Position numbers and translations under genes: made by a program
Origin: Meandrina meandrites
Taxonomy: Eukaryota; Cnidaria; Anthozoa; Scleractinia; Meandrinidae
Length of the DNA: 64,000 bases
Reading direction: 5' to 3'
Assembly: GCA_963693305.1 (NCBI GenBank)
Contig: OY855903.1
Coordinates: forward strand, 32,827,598 to 32,891,597
The notes under the pieces: model-generated
What the model was told of the DNA's origin: nothing
The model's database searches: none
Seen by the model: the letters and a program-made list of their open reading frames with translations, nothing else
Part shown: positions 63,809 to 64,000 of the stretch, in pieces
Layout of the letters: each line of letters begins with the position of its first letter
How positions within the stretch are numbered: the stretch's first letter is position 1

Positions 63809-64000
63809 CTAAAAGCCCAAACTTTTCTTTAATATGTACTCCACCTGGGCCTCGCTAAACTCGTTCGACATTATTCTGCCGCAGAGCTGTGAAGTCATAA
63901 TCGGTGTTTCATAAACTGGTTCTCCTGGTCCTGTCAAATCGAACTCCTCCAGATCTGTTAATTCACATATTTCCACTTCTTCCTCTTCTTCTTGCTGTGT
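63809..64000 (-). CDS. Acidic protein, C-terminal end only (partial)
   Basis: A minus-strand frame runs from the right edge for 63 codons to a TAG at 63809-63811. It begins with QQEEEEEVEICELTD and ends SNEFSEAQVEYILKKSLGF, with a GPGEPVYETPIMTSQLCGRI middle. It continues beyond the window and is probably another Polinton gene. Confidence 0.55.
   Translation of the reverse strand, partial: TQQEEEEEVEICELTDLEEFDLTGPGEPVYETPIMTSQLCGRIMSNEFSEAQVEYILKKSLGF

Larger units (their letters stand above)
47783..64000. mobile_element. Polinton/Maverick (adintovirus-like) element, partial
   Basis: At least 16 kb encode the full Polinton core: protein-primed DNA polymerase B, retroviral-type integrase, adenovirus-like protease, double-jelly-roll major capsid, penton-like minor capsid and packaging ATPase. 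There are also a fibre, a PLA2 protein and small unrecognised ORFs. Genes are packed with spacers of a few to about 100 bp, on both strands, without introns. Polintons replicate with a protein-primed polymerase and are thought able to make virions. The left boundary is uncertain (see the palindrome); the right end lies outside the window. POLB, MCP, penton, ATPase and INT frames are intact. Confidence 0.9.

Noticed and set aside
1..64000. CRISPR arrays, bacterial operons or rRNA genes
   Set aside because: No regularly spaced direct repeats with unique spacers, no Shine-Dalgarno-led operons and no rRNA-like segments were seen; the tandem arrays present are minisatellites or duplicated exons.

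Overview
This window looks like repeat-rich genomic DNA from an invertebrate animal. An anthozoan cnidarian (coral or sea anemone) is my best inference. The reasons are spliced host-type exons in AT-rich DNA, many short inverted-repeat elements, a Penelope-like retroelement fragment, a Mutator-like (MULE) DNA transposon and a large Polinton/Maverick (adintovirus-like) element. No sequence search could be run, so the species call is an inference.

Positions 1-16,900 hold one conserved host gene on the minus strand, supported by two phase-matched exons (1-119 and 6200-6569). Its introns are loaded with non-autonomous elements: a 2-kb foldback carrying a 56-bp minisatellite, TTAA-flanked MITEs, a TAA-flanked Harbinger-type MITE, a tRNA-like SINE head and several near-perfect hairpins. 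A second host gene may run on the plus strand (16991 to 28165). Its proposed introns contain a Penelope-like fragment with a possible hammerhead ribozyme, a 0.5-kb foldback, an 829-bp transposon with an exact 6-bp target duplication, and a complete 6.6-kb MULE transposon. The MULE has long TIRs, an exact 8-bp target duplication and a five-exon transposase gene with a SWIM zinc finger.

Positions 28-46 kb are mostly unrecognised, with foldbacks, a 0.58-kb dispersed duplication, a SAP-domain ORF, a zinc-knuckle ORF, a (CAACA)-type satellite, a PHD-finger exon beside tandemly duplicated exons, and repeated exon-like blocks. At 46.0-47.65 kb lies an OTU/TTF-zinc-finger/hAT-derived gene broken by one in-frame stop. 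A palindrome at 47.78-47.94 kb may mark the left end of the Polinton.

Positions 48-64 kb are a gene-dense Polinton that runs off the right edge. It encodes protein-primed DNA polymerase B, a retroviral-type integrase, an adenovirus-like cysteine protease, a double-jelly-roll major capsid protein, a penton-like minor capsid protein, an FtsK/HerA-type packaging ATPase, a collagen-like fibre protein, a parvovirus-type phospholipase A2 protein, and several small unrecognised proteins. Three neighbouring genes share one N-terminal cysteine module with unrelated C-termini. Most genes begin a few bases after a TATATA motif, often overlapping the previous stop codon. A small palindromic repeat is scattered through genes and spacers. 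Together these encode replication (POLB), integration (INT), virion assembly and maturation (MCP, penton, ATPase, PRO) and probably entry (fibre, PLA2), so the element appears virus-like. At least two reading-frame irregularities (protease start, third module gene) may reflect decay, assembly error or frameshifting.
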